The notes beneath the pieces were generated by a model, which was not told the DNA's origin, ran no database searches, and saw nothing but the letters and a program-made list of their open reading frames with translations. Below are positions 7,083 through 13,527 of a stretch of 14,710 nucleotides of DNA, piece after piece. Positions within the stretch are counted from its first letter, which is position 1; each line of letters opens with the position of its first letter. This DNA comes from an uncultured Clostridiaceae bacterium (GTDB taxonomy: Bacteria; Bacillota; Clostridia; Lachnospirales; Lachnospiraceae): the NCBI GenBank assembly GCA_902477765.1, contig CABSIM010000051.1:1-14710 (forward strand). The letters are read 5' to 3'. The translations under genes and the position numbers were made by a program.

Positions 7083-7109
7083 CTGCCTGCGGTTCCATTG
7101 CCGCGGCAG
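7083..7109 (-). other. Hairpin between trmO and the hydrogenase gene
   Basis: CTGCC-GCGG pairs with CCGC-GGCAG with one bulged base and an 8-nt loop (9 pairs). On the minus strand only TTTCT follows, so it is at best a weak terminator for trmO, or part of the hydrogenase leader. No convincing -35/-10 pair is visible in 7110-7145. Confidence 0.45.
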
Positions 7110-7145
7110 ATAAAATCATGTGTTCGTTAAAAACATAACATACCT

Positions 7146-7877
7146 CTATCTGCTCTGCAAGTTTTTATTTCCGTACAATTCCTTTTTTTCCTTTTCTGTC
7201 ACTTCCCGCAGAAACAGTGTGCCGCCGTCCACGGAAAACTTCACTTCAAAGCCGCAGAATTCCATCCCGTAAATCCTCTGCGGATCATTCTGGTAGGACG
7301 GTCTGGGATCCTGAGACAGGACTTTGACCAGCGCCCTGCGGGTTTCCTCCGGAAGCTGTTTCATAAGCGCTTCCGGTGCCTCCACATTCAGCGCATAATT
7401 TCTGGTATGGTCAGTAAATCCGCCTGCGGCCTGCGGATGGCTGTCTGCAAAAGCCAGATACGGCTTGATGTCAAAAACCGGGGTCCCGTCCATCAGATCG
7501 GCTCCTGCTATGTGAAGCACCGGTCCCTGGGGCGTGTCCCATTCCACCTTTTCCAGCTTTACGCAGGAGAGTCCCAGAGGATTGGGGCGAAAAGGAGATC
7601 TGGTGGCAAAAACCCCCATTCTCCTGTTTCCGCCCAGCCTTGGCGGCCGCACGGTGGGTGACCACCCGGCCCTGACATTCTCTGAAAATTCCCAGATCAG
7701 CCAGATATGGGAATACGCTTCCAGGCCCCTGAAAGCGTCGGGATTCCGGTATTCCGGTTCCATGACGATGGTTCCCTTCAGTTCCTCGATCAGCCCGCTC
7801 TGTCTCGGAATTCCGAATTTGGCGGGAAACCCTGTATGTACATATCCGATGATGCTCAGTTCCAGTCCTTTTTCCAT
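7146..7877 (-). CDS. trmO: tRNA (N6-threonylcarbamoyladenosine37-N6)-methyltransferase TrmO (TsaA/YaeB family)
   Basis: A 243-residue cytoplasmic enzyme, full length for the family. TrmO uses SAM to methylate t6A at position 37 of certain tRNAs, which tunes decoding. The sequence shows IIGYVHTGF at the start, YSHIWLIWEFSE (55-66), then the SAM-binding block with RPPRLGGNRRMGVFATRS (77-94) and PFRPNPLGLS (95-104), DIKPYLAFAD (136-145), and the C-terminal DPRPSYQ (190-196). Both the N-terminal beta-barrel and the small C-terminal domain are present. GGGAG lies 7 nt before the ATG. I see no clear promoter just upstream, so it may be read from the gene at 7999-8430 across an inverted repeat. Confidence 0.93.
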   Translation of the reverse strand: MEKGLELSIIGYVHTGFPAKFGIPRQSGLIEELKGTIVMEPEYRNPDAFRGLEAYSHIWLIWEFSENVRAGWSPTVRPPRLGGNRRMGVFATRSPFRPNPLGLSCVKLEKVEWDTPQGPVLHIAGADLMDGTPVFDIKPYLAFADSHPQAAGGFTDHTRNYALNVEAPEALMKQLPEETRRALVKVLSQDPRPSYQNDPQRIYGMEFCGFEVKFSVDGGTLFLREVTEKEKKELYGNKNLQSR

Positions 7878-7950
7878 GCTTTTTCTCCCTGTTTCTGTTT
7901 CGTTTTATGTGATTCTCTGCAGCAGGCTTCTGTTCTTTCTTATGGCTTCT

Positions 7951-7990
7951 TTTTCTGATCTGCCCGGCTGATGCCGGACAGATCAGAAAA
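7951..7990. repeat. Near-perfect inverted repeat (17 of 18 pairs, 4-nt loop) lacking a 3' T-tract
   Basis: TTTTCTGATCTG-C-CCGGC pairs with GCCGG-A-CAGATCAGAAAA around a TGAT loop; only C7963/A7978 mismatch. It follows the stop codon at 7999 on the minus strand. Unlike a normal terminator, T residues lie on the 5' side and A residues on the 3' side on both strands, so no U-tract follows the hairpin in either direction. Confidence 0.8.
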
Positions 7991-7998
7991 GGCTCTGT

Positions 7999-8430
7999 TC
8001 ACAGAAATTTTTTCAGTTCCTTCATGAACTCCTCTTCCGTTCTTACCAGGTCCCTGGCTGCTGTAAGGCTGTCCGGAGAAGCTCCGGAATACTGATTGAT
8101 ATAACCGCTGACAGACTGTATGCCCATGTTGCAGCCGTCCATCATGATTTTTGCAATCTGCTTTCCGTCTTCATGAAAAAGCAGCTTCATTTCCGTACTG
8201 GCCCAGGAAAACGCAGAAGCCATCACCGGCGGCTCCTTTTCCCCGCCTCCGGCTGCTTTCAGCAGGGAAGAGATCCTTTCCCTCAGTTTTTCATGTTTCC
8301 CCCTGTAATCCGCAATCAGTGCGCCCAGCCTGGGATCGTCCACGGATTTCTGTACCTGATTCATGCTTTCTGCTGCCATTTTACAGCCTGCATCGCATTC
8401 ACGCAATAGGGCTATGGTCTGATTTTCCAT
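7999..8430 (-). CDS. Small all-helical, ferritin-like (DUF2383-like) protein
   Basis: A 143-residue protein of unknown function. It is predicted to be almost wholly helical, with about four helices (near residues 2-28, 32-59, 68-93 and 95-141, the last broken by YSGAS). It resembles the DUF2383/PA2169 ferritin-like four-helix bundles that are often stress-related, with motifs such as LLRECDAGCKMAAES and DYRGKHEKLRERI. I cannot confirm a metal site: possible ligands (Glu11, Glu21, Glu47, His46, His86) do not form a clear ExxH pair. I chose this ATG because AGGAG lies 8 nt before it; an in-frame start at 8469 would add 13 unlikely residues. A promoter with TATAAT at 8483-8488 precedes it. Confidence 0.75.
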   Translation of the reverse strand: MENQTIALLRECDAGCKMAAESMNQVQKSVDDPRLGALIADYRGKHEKLRERISSLLKAAGGGEKEPPVMASAFSWASTEMKLLFHEDGKQIAKIMMDGCNMGIQSVSGYINQYSGASPDSLTAARDLVRTEEEFMKELKKFL

Positions 8431-8482
8431 ACAATGCACTCCTTTCCGTCCTTTGTTCAGAGTATGCATCAGCGCGGAACAG

Positions 8483-8510
8483 ATTATACCTGATTTTGCG
8501 GATCCGTCAC
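8483..8510 (-). promoter_or_regulatory. Sigma-A promoter for the ferritin-like gene
   Basis: On the minus strand TATAAT (8488-8483) is preceded at 16 bp by GTGACG (8510-8505, 4 of 6 to consensus), which overlaps the stop of the upstream prenyltransferase gene. The leader would be about 47 nt. Confidence 0.65.
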
Positions 8511-9127
8511 CCGCCCAGCGTAATATCCTGTCTGCTGTACCATTTTATGGCATCGTCTATATGGCTCAGGGAAAAATCCGGCCAGTAATCATCAATAAAA
8601 TAAAAATCCGAATAGGCGCACTGCACGGGAAGAAAGCCGGAAAGCCGCTTTCTTCCTCCCCACCGGATCAGAAGATCCACCCTGGATACGTCTCTGGACT
8701 GCAGCGTCATTCCGTTCTTTTTCCCATACCCCAGATCCCATTCCCAGCTGTAATTAATGAGAAAATTTATTTTTATGCCGCCCTTCCCAAAAACATGTCT
8801 TTCCGTATAGGGAAGCAGCTCTTTCGGAAACATATCGGATCCGGTATTTCCCAGAACCAGCAGCCGGGCATCTTCTCGGGACAGAAGTTTCACCGCATCC
8901 ACACAGGCTTTCGTAAATGCCAGTCTCTGCTCCCTTGGTCTCTTGGTATTGTCAGCGGTAAAACCATAATAGGTCAGTTCTTTTACTCCCAGCTCTCTGC
9001 ATCTTCTGAAAAGTGCCAGCCCCGGATCCAGCCCGCTGTCATATCCGTCCTTTTTCTCCATTCCATGCATGACCGCCCATCTTCTGTTTCCGTCCGGTAT
9101 CACACCGATGTGTTCAGGTATTCTCAC
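8507..9127 (-). CDS. Short, divergent cis-prenyltransferase (undecaprenyl diphosphate synthase family)
   Basis: A 206-residue protein; typical UppS enzymes are about 240-260. Family motifs are clear: HIGVIPDGNRRWA (6-18, Asp12 the Mg/diphosphate ligand), YGFTADNTKRP (54-64, replacing YAFSTENWKRP) and DLLIRWGG (151-158) followed by RLSGFLPVQCAYSDFYF (161-177). UppS makes the C55 carrier lipid for cell-wall synthesis by adding isopentenyl units to farnesyl diphosphate. Two key positions differ: the GHRAG histidine is Tyr29 (GYDSG), and the SELYF glutamate is Asp174. With the shortened middle this suggests a paralogue with altered chain length or substrate, rather than the housekeeping enzyme. 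The start is GTG, with AGGAGG 7 nt upstream. Its promoter is not clear. Confidence 0.88.
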   Translation of the reverse strand: MRIPEHIGVIPDGNRRWAVMHGMEKKDGYDSGLDPGLALFRRCRELGVKELTYYGFTADNTKRPREQRLAFTKACVDAVKLLSREDARLLVLGNTGSDMFPKELLPYTERHVFGKGGIKINFLINYSWEWDLGYGKKNGMTLQSRDVSRVDLLIRWGGRKRLSGFLPVQCAYSDFYFIDDYWPDFSLSHIDDAIKWYSRQDITLGG

Positions 9128-9251
9128 TGCAGCACCTCCTCACAGGGTAGCATTCCCATGACAGACCGGAGTTATGCAGCAGGCATGCAGTGTGACAGGA
9201 TTCCGGCATGAAATCTCAGGAGAAGCCGGAGGCCCCTCTTTCCTGAAACCG

Positions 9252-9292
9252 AAAACAGGCACAGACCCGTTATCATAACGGACCTGTGCCTG
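9252..9292 (-). terminator. Terminator of the six-gene redox operon
   Basis: CAGGCACAG pairs with CTGTGCCTG and inner CCGTTA with TAACGG around a 3-nt loop. The two bases between them form G-U wobbles only on the minus-strand RNA, giving 17 continuous pairs, followed by TTTT (9255-9252). The stretch 9128-9251 holds no other clear element apart from the ribosome site of the next gene. Confidence 0.9.
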
Positions 9293-9316
9293 CAGATTCT
9301 GTAAAACGGTGTTTTA

Positions 9317-9922
9317 TCATTCTGCGGTTTCATCCTGCACCGGCTGTTCTGTAAAAAGTGTGACCGTGTCAGCCTCTCCTGCGAGAATCTCTCTTAAATC
9401 CGAAGTATCGTTTTCACAGATGGTTCCCAGTCTTGTATAGGCCCATGAATTGGAGCCGTAAAAAAACACAATGGAATTTCTCTGATACAGCATAATATCT
9501 CCGGGTTGTGCGGTGATCTGCGAATCCTCACCGGGCAGAGTCTCCGGAAGCCGTCCGACTTTTTCGAATCCGCCGTAGTTTTCCACCTTGACTGTAACCG
9601 GACCGTCTGCCAGCAGGGCTTTCAGCGCCTCTGCAGACCTGTTGTTTTCAAGTACTGCCGTCAGCTGTCTGTCTCCGATCTGAATGATCAGCATATTTTC
9701 TTCCTCCGTCTCCGTTTCCTGATTCTGCGTCTCTTCCGGATCCGATGCGGCTGCCTGCCCTTTTTCGGATTCAGGAACCGCTTCCCTTTTCTGCAACGGT
9801 TCCCGCGGCACAGACCGAAGCGTTTCCGTTCTGCTGTCGTTTTCCGAAGCCGCAGCACAGCCGCAGGTGGCAAAAGCCAGAAGAAGGCATATGAAAATCA
9901 GGACCGTGCTCCGTATTTTCAT
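9317..9922 (-). CDS. Putative lipoprotein with C-terminal cyclophilin-like domain
   Basis: A 201-residue exported protein. Residues 1-22 (MKIRSTVLIF then a Leu/Ala core then ATCGC) look like a lipoprotein signal, with Cys20 or Cys22 as the lipidated residue; the lipobox is not ideal. Residues 25-76 form an acidic, Gln/Glu/Thr-rich linker. From about 78 to 190 (LIIQIGDRQLTAVLENN, EALKALLADGP, GDIMLYQRNSIVFFYG) it matches the cyclophilin-like fold proteins often found with flavoproteins; whether these isomerise prolines or bind ligands is not established. I chose the ATG at 9922 because it begins the signal peptide. The ribosome site is an unusual run of seven G (9936-9930), 7 nt before the ATG. 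It is the last gene of the operon, 88 nt after the flavoprotein, with a terminator just beyond. Confidence 0.82.
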   Translation of the reverse strand: MKIRSTVLIFICLLLAFATCGCAAASENDSRTETLRSVPREPLQKREAVPESEKGQAAASDPEETQNQETETEEENMLIIQIGDRQLTAVLENNRSAEALKALLADGPVTVKVENYGGFEKVGRLPETLPGEDSQITAQPGDIMLYQRNSIVFFYGSNSWAYTRLGTICENDTSDLREILAGEADTVTLFTEQPVQDETAE

Positions 9923-10010
9923 GCTGCCGCCCCCCCTATGACATTTCTGTCTTCTTTCCTGTCCGTGTTCTTTTCCTTCAGAAAAATTTCCCGGGCGTTT
10001 TCCGTTTCCT

Positions 10011-10556
10011 TCAGGCCAGGGCTTTTCCGGCTTCATACGCTCTGGCCATGGCAGGTGTTTTCTGTACCATGTCCGGCTCCGTCACTCCGCCGCCGAAAAT
10101 CACGCCGGACAGATGTGCCCTGGAAAAGCAGTCGATCCAGCCTTTCAGGCCTTCCGCGGCTTTTTCCCAGACAAAATCCCCGTCTTCTGCAGCTGCGGCA
10201 ATCAGATAGATATCCCGGAACGCATAGTCGGAAGAATACAGCGGATTGGACCGGTCCAGCAATGTTTTCATCTGTCCGCACATTTCATAGTAATAAATGG
10301 GTGTGGCAAACACCAGAACATCGGCATGGAGCATTTTTTCCTGTACAATGATATCCGCATCGTCATGAATCACACAGCGTCCTGTTTTCTGGCATGCAAG
10401 GCAGCCCCGGCAGAAATGAATGTCTTTCCCCGCAAGGCAGATCTTCTCCACTTCATGTCCAGACTCCCGTGCACCTCCGGCAAATGCTTCTGCCAGCGCA
10501 TCCGAATTGGAACCGCTCCGGAAACTGGACGCCAGAATCAGAACCTTTTTTTTCAT
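10011..10556 (-). CDS. Flavodoxin-fold NAD(P)H-dependent oxidoreductase with Isf-type cysteine motif (second copy)
   Basis: A 181-residue protein. It begins with a Rossmann-like strand (KKVLILASS) and the FMN phosphate loop SFRSGSNSD (11-19), followed by FATPIYYYEM (83-92) around the flavin. Cysteines 49, 52, 55 and 61 form C-x2-C-x2-C-x5-C, within the compact C-x2-C-x2-C-x4-7-C pattern known to hold a [4Fe-4S] cluster in archaeal iron-sulfur flavoprotein Isf. It is therefore probably a cytoplasmic electron carrier or reductase. ATG codons at 10559 and 10556 are adjacent; AGGAG is 3 nt from the first and 6 nt from the second, so I chose the second. It lies about 16 nt after the related flavoprotein gene. 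The two are paralogues, not a recent duplication, as they have diverged widely. Confidence 0.88.
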   Translation of the reverse strand: MKKKVLILASSFRSGSNSDALAEAFAGGARESGHEVEKICLAGKDIHFCRGCLACQKTGRCVIHDDADIIVQEKMLHADVLVFATPIYYYEMCGQMKTLLDRSNPLYSSDYAFRDIYLIAAAAEDGDFVWEKAAEGLKGWIDCFSRAHLSGVIFGGGVTEPDMVQKTPAMARAYEAGKALA

Positions 10557-10572
10557 CATTATCTCCTCTTTC

Positions 10573-11091
10573 TTATAAAGATTTTCCAAACCGGTACAGC
10601 TCCTCCCACTTTTCCCGGGAGTGATTTGCCTTTCCGTTGGCTGTAAAGATCCCTGCGTTCTCCACATTCCAGTACTCTACCACAGACTGGTAATACTGTG
10701 CTATGGCAGGGCCGTACACATACGGACTTCCGGAACTTAAGATCAGTGCTGTTTTTTTCACGTGCTCGGGAATATCAATGGCATATGTTCTGTGAAGTAC
10801 ACTCTGCAGCTGGGCAGACATGGTGAAATAGTAAATGGGTGAGGCGAACACCACCATATCCGCATTCAGAATTTCCGGATAGATCTTCTGCATGTCGTCT
10901 TTCCGGACACAGACTCCCTTTTCTTTTTTCCGGCAGCAGTCGCATCCCATGCAGCCCTGAATATTCATATGGGCAACGTGTTCAATCTGTACGGTATGCC
11001 CTGCTTCTCTGGCTCCTGTTTCCAGTCCCTTTACCATATCCATGGTACTGCCGTCAGGATGCGGGCTGCCGTTAAGCACAAGTATGTTCAT
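10573..11091 (-). CDS. Flavodoxin-fold NAD(P)H-dependent oxidoreductase with Isf-type cysteine motif (first copy)
   Basis: A 172-residue protein of the NADPH-dependent FMN reductase/flavodoxin family. It starts MNILVLNGSPHPDGST, the strand and FMN phosphate-binding loop (8-16), and has FASPIYYFTMSAQ (82-94) at the flavin site. Cysteines 47, 50, 53 and 61 give C-x2-C-x2-C-x7-C, the [4Fe-4S] pattern of iron-sulfur flavoproteins; Cys52 is extra. It likely moves electrons to or from a small molecule, or passes them to the second flavoprotein. GGAGG lies 6 nt before the ATG. The gene starts 15 nt after the stop of the CMD-cupin gene and ends about 16 nt before the next flavoprotein, so co-transcription is very likely. 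Confidence 0.9.
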   Translation of the reverse strand: MNILVLNGSPHPDGSTMDMVKGLETGAREAGHTVQIEHVAHMNIQGCMGCDCCRKKEKGVCVRKDDMQKIYPEILNADMVVFASPIYYFTMSAQLQSVLHRTYAIDIPEHVKKTALILSSGSPYVYGPAIAQYYQSVVEYWNVENAGIFTANGKANHSREKWEELYRFGKSL

Positions 11092-11106
11092 CTGCTTCCT
11101 CCCCGT

Positions 11107-11859
11107 CTATTTCAAGGCTCCGTATACGGTCTCATCCACCGGTTCACACCATTCATTTCTGCACTGCTCTCCGGGAACCTCCACAGCCAGATGAGAAAAC
11201 CAGCTGTCAGGAGCCGCACCATGCCAGTGCTTCACCCCGGCAGGAATATTTACCACATCCCCGGGATGGAGTTTCCGCACTTCCCTGCCCTCTTCCTGAT
11301 AACGTCCCTCTCCTGCCACACAGATCAGGATCTGTCCGCCGCCTTTCGCGGCATGATGAATATGCCAGTTGTTCCGGCATCCGGGTTCGAAGGTGACGTT
11401 GCAGATGCTTACCTGACCGGAAGAAAGCGGATACAGATAACTCTGTCCGATGAAATACTGTGCAAAGCCGTCATTGGGTTCACCGATGGGAAATACCATT
11501 TCCTTCTGATGGCGGCTCTTTCTGTCCTGCGCATCGGATTCCGTCCAGACTTCCCTGGCCATGCGGAAAGCGGCCCATGCTTTGGGCCATCCGGCATAAA
11601 ATGCCGCATGAGTCAGGATTTCCGCAATCTCTTCTCTGGTGATTCCGTTGTTTTTCGCACTCATCAGATGATACCTGAAAGAAGAATCCACCAGTCCCTG
11701 GGACATCAGCGCCGTCACCGTTACCAGCGAACGGTCTCTCAGGGAAAGCTGTTCCTCACGGCTCCAGACTTCTCCGAATAACACATCATCATTTAATTCT
11801 GCAAATTTAGGGGCAAATTCCCCCAGGGCCTCACGGCCTGCCGTCTGTTTCACTGCCAT
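11107..11859 (-). CDS. Carboxymuconolactone decarboxylase-like domain fused to a cupin
   Basis: A 250-residue two-domain protein. Residues about 10-108 are a CMD/AhpD-like helical domain (LRDRSLVTVTALMSQG at 40-55, His64, then EIAEILTHAAFYAGWPKAW at 77-95). It lacks the CxxC pair of the AhpD peroxidases, so it is closer to the decarboxylase branch, with His64 and His84 as candidate active residues. Residues about 120-240 are a cupin: GCRNNWHIHH (160-169), then Q176 in place of the usual metal-binding Glu, and PGDVVNIPAGVKHWHG (199-214) with His211. Such fusions are frequent next to LysR regulators and flavoproteins in gut anaerobes, but their reaction is unknown. GGAGG lies 8 nt before the ATG, inside the end of the hydrolase gene, which it overlaps by 10 bases. 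Confidence 0.92.
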   Translation of the reverse strand: MAVKQTAGREALGEFAPKFAELNDDVLFGEVWSREEQLSLRDRSLVTVTALMSQGLVDSSFRYHLMSAKNNGITREEIAEILTHAAFYAGWPKAWAAFRMAREVWTESDAQDRKSRHQKEMVFPIGEPNDGFAQYFIGQSYLYPLSSGQVSICNVTFEPGCRNNWHIHHAAKGGGQILICVAGEGRYQEEGREVRKLHPGDVVNIPAGVKHWHGAAPDSWFSHLAVEVPGEQCRNEWCEPVDETVYGALK

Positions 11860-12881
11860 GTTTCTTTCCTCCGTTCCTGTAAATATTTCCGGAAAAACTC
11901 TTCTATTTTATCGAAAGGGATCGCATTCTTTCCGCCGCCGTCATAGAGATCCGTATGGACTGCATCCGGAATCAGAAGCAGCTCTTTATTATCCGTACAG
12001 GGATTGTTCTTGATCATATCGGCATAGGCATCTCTGGAAAAATAACAGGAATGTGCCTTCTCACCGTGGATGACCAGAACAGCACTGCGGATCTCGCTGC
12101 TGTACTGCAGAATAGGCTGATTCATAAAGGACATGGTCCCGATGGTGTTCCATCCTTCATTGGAATTCAGGGAACGTGAATGATATCCGCGTTCCGTCTT
12201 GTAATAAGCACTGTAATCCTTTACAAAAAACGGCGCATCCTCCGGAGCCGGATAGGGAAGGCAGCCGCCTGCGCGGGAATATTCTCCCTTTCGGTATTCC
12301 TCGGTACGGGCTGCGTTCATGGCTCTTCTGGTTTCATGACGTGCCTCAGGGCTGTCAGCTCCATCAAAATATCCTCTGGCTGCCACACGGGTCATATCAT
12401 ACATGGTGGAAGAGACCGTCGCCCTGATCCGTGTATCCAGTGCAGCCGCGTTAAGTGCCATGCCGCCCCATCCGCAGATGCCGATGATGCCGATTCTGTC
12501 CGGATCTGCATTGTCCTGCACGGACAGAAAATCCACCGCTGCCTGAAAATCCTCTGTGTTGATATCAGGGGATGCCATGAAGCGGGGTTCTCCTCCGCTT
12601 TCCCCGGTATAGGAAGGATCAAAAGCCATGGTCAGGAATCCGCGTTCCGCCATGGTCTGGGCATACAGTCCCGAACACTGTTCCTTCACGGCTCCGAATG
12701 GTCCGCAGACAGCAAGGGCTGCCAGTTTTCCCTCTGCATTTTCAGGAGTATACAGATCAGCCGCCAGGGTTATTCCATAACGGTTGACAAAGGTGACTTT
12801 TCTGTGCTCCACATGTTCACTTTTCGGAAATGTCTTATCCCATTCCTGCGTAAGTGTCAGTTCCGCTGTTTTCATCAACAC
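11850..12881 (-). CDS. Alpha/beta hydrolase with atypical nucleophile elbow
   Basis: A 343-residue protein of the alpha/beta hydrolase fold, in a branch related to YcjY and dienelactone-hydrolase-like enzymes. Features: GITLAADLYTPEN (36-48), VCGPFGAVKEQ (58-68, oxyanion-hole strand), DPSYTGESGGEP (88-99), the elbow IGICGWGGMALNAAA (133-147), IHGEKAHSCYFS (271-282) and the catalytic-His region IPDAVHTDLYD (His309). The elbow lacks the usual G-x-S-x-G: Cys136 or a shifted site may act as nucleophile, and Trp138 sits where related sequences carry Ser. No signal peptide. The start is taken as GTG, 6 nt after AGGAGG; a TTG and an ATG follow at 3 and 6 bases. The ribosome site and start lie inside the acetyltransferase gene (47-nt overlap), and the 3' end overlaps the CMD-cupin gene by 10. 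Confidence 0.88.
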   Translation of the reverse strand: MLMKTAELTLTQEWDKTFPKSEHVEHRKVTFVNRYGITLAADLYTPENAEGKLAALAVCGPFGAVKEQCSGLYAQTMAERGFLTMAFDPSYTGESGGEPRFMASPDINTEDFQAAVDFLSVQDNADPDRIGIIGICGWGGMALNAAALDTRIRATVSSTMYDMTRVAARGYFDGADSPEARHETRRAMNAARTEEYRKGEYSRAGGCLPYPAPEDAPFFVKDYSAYYKTERGYHSRSLNSNEGWNTIGTMSFMNQPILQYSSEIRSAVLVIHGEKAHSCYFSRDAYADMIKNNPCTDNKELLLIPDAVHTDLYDGGGKNAIPFDKIEEFFRKYLQERRKETWQ

Positions 12882-13446
12882 CGATTACCTCCTTTATTTT
12901 TCTGGCCGGTATTCCTCCCACAACAGTGTTGGGCGGTACATCCCTGGTCACTGCTGCACCGGCAGCCACAATGGCTCCGTCCCCGATGGTCACACCAGGA
13001 CAGACGGTGACGTTTGCACCGATCCATACATTCTTTCCGATTCTGATGGGGGCCGGATGCAGATCTCCCCGGCGGGCCGGGTCCATATCATGATTCAGAG
13101 TGGCCAGTACCGTATTGTGTCCGATCAGCGAACCGTCTCCAATAGTGATACCGCCCTGATCCTGAAACCGGCATCCGGAATTAATAAATACGTTTTTCCC
13201 GATATGCAGATTTTTCCCGCAGTCGGTATAAAACGGCGGAAACATGGAAAAATCCGCCTCCACCGGGCTTCCGGTCAGTTCGGACATGAGTTTTGCTATC
13301 TCCTGCGGTGTGTGATAGGAACCGTTCAGTTCCGCCGTGATGCGCAGGGCCTCCTGCGAAAGTTCGCACATACACTGATGCGCTTCGCTTCCGGCCTCAA
13401 CCGTATTCCCCGCATTCATTTCTTCCAGGAATTCCTCCAGCTGCAT
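12835..13446 (-). CDS. Hexapeptide-repeat sugar O-acetyltransferase (maltose/galactoside type)
   Basis: A 203-residue acetyl-CoA-dependent transferase. Residues 1-60 are the helical N-terminal cap seen in Maa/LacA enzymes. Residues about 72-190 form a left-handed beta-helix with hexapeptide turns (HIGKNVFINSG, ITIGDGSLIG, IRIGKNVWIG, VTIGDGAIVAAG, VGGIPARKIKE). His119 in LNHDMDP is the likely catalytic base. Known relatives acetylate sugars or small hydroxylated acceptors; here the acceptor is unknown. I chose the ATG at 13446 because GGAGG lies 8 nt before it; an ATG at 13461 has no ribosome site. It is the first gene of the operon, with TATAAT about 18 nt upstream of its probable transcript start region, and is divergent from the LysR gene. 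Confidence 0.9.
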   Translation of the reverse strand: MQLEEFLEEMNAGNTVEAGSEAHQCMCELSQEALRITAELNGSYHTPQEIAKLMSELTGSPVEADFSMFPPFYTDCGKNLHIGKNVFINSGCRFQDQGGITIGDGSLIGHNTVLATLNHDMDPARRGDLHPAPIRIGKNVWIGANVTVCPGVTIGDGAIVAAGAAVTRDVPPNTVVGGIPARKIKEVIGVDENSGTDTYAGMG

Positions 13447-13470
13447 TGTACATTCCTCCATTTCACTTAC

Positions 13471-13476
13471 ATTATA
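13471..13476 (-). promoter_or_regulatory. -10 box for the six-gene operon
   Basis: TATAAT on the minus strand. The predicted transcript starts near 13464, giving a leader of about 18 nt. The -35 region (TTAGCT or TAGCTA near 13494-13500) is poor and overlaps the left arm of the inverted repeat, as expected for a promoter needing an activator. Confidence 0.65.
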
Positions 13477-13487
13477 TCTGTCTGTAT

Positions 13488-13519
13488 ATGAAATAGCTAA
13501 TACTCTTTCTATATTTCAT
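13488..13519. promoter_or_regulatory. Candidate LysR operator: inverted repeat in the divergent promoter region
   Basis: ATGAAATA (13488-13495) and TATTTCAT (13512-13519) form a perfect 8-bp inverted repeat with a 16-bp gap. It covers the -35 region of the operon promoter and ends 8 bp before the -35 box of the LysR gene. The position fits a site for activation of the operon and self-repression. Confidence 0.5.
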
Positions 13520-13527
13520 GTCATGCC

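Noticed and set aside
7119..7143. Rex-like redox operator upstream of the hydrogenase (TGTT...AACA)
   Set aside because: Only the outer four bases are symmetric and it does not match the TTGTTAA-TTAACAA consensus.
9923..10036. In-frame upstream extension of the cyclophilin-like lipoprotein
   Set aside because: It would put 38 polar residues before the signal peptide and overlap the upstream gene, with no ribosome site at that start.
12180..13010. Long plus-strand open frame opposite the hydrolase and acetyltransferase genes
   Set aside because: Antisense to two firmly identified genes, no ribosome site, composition rich in Cys, His and Ser as usual for antisense frames.
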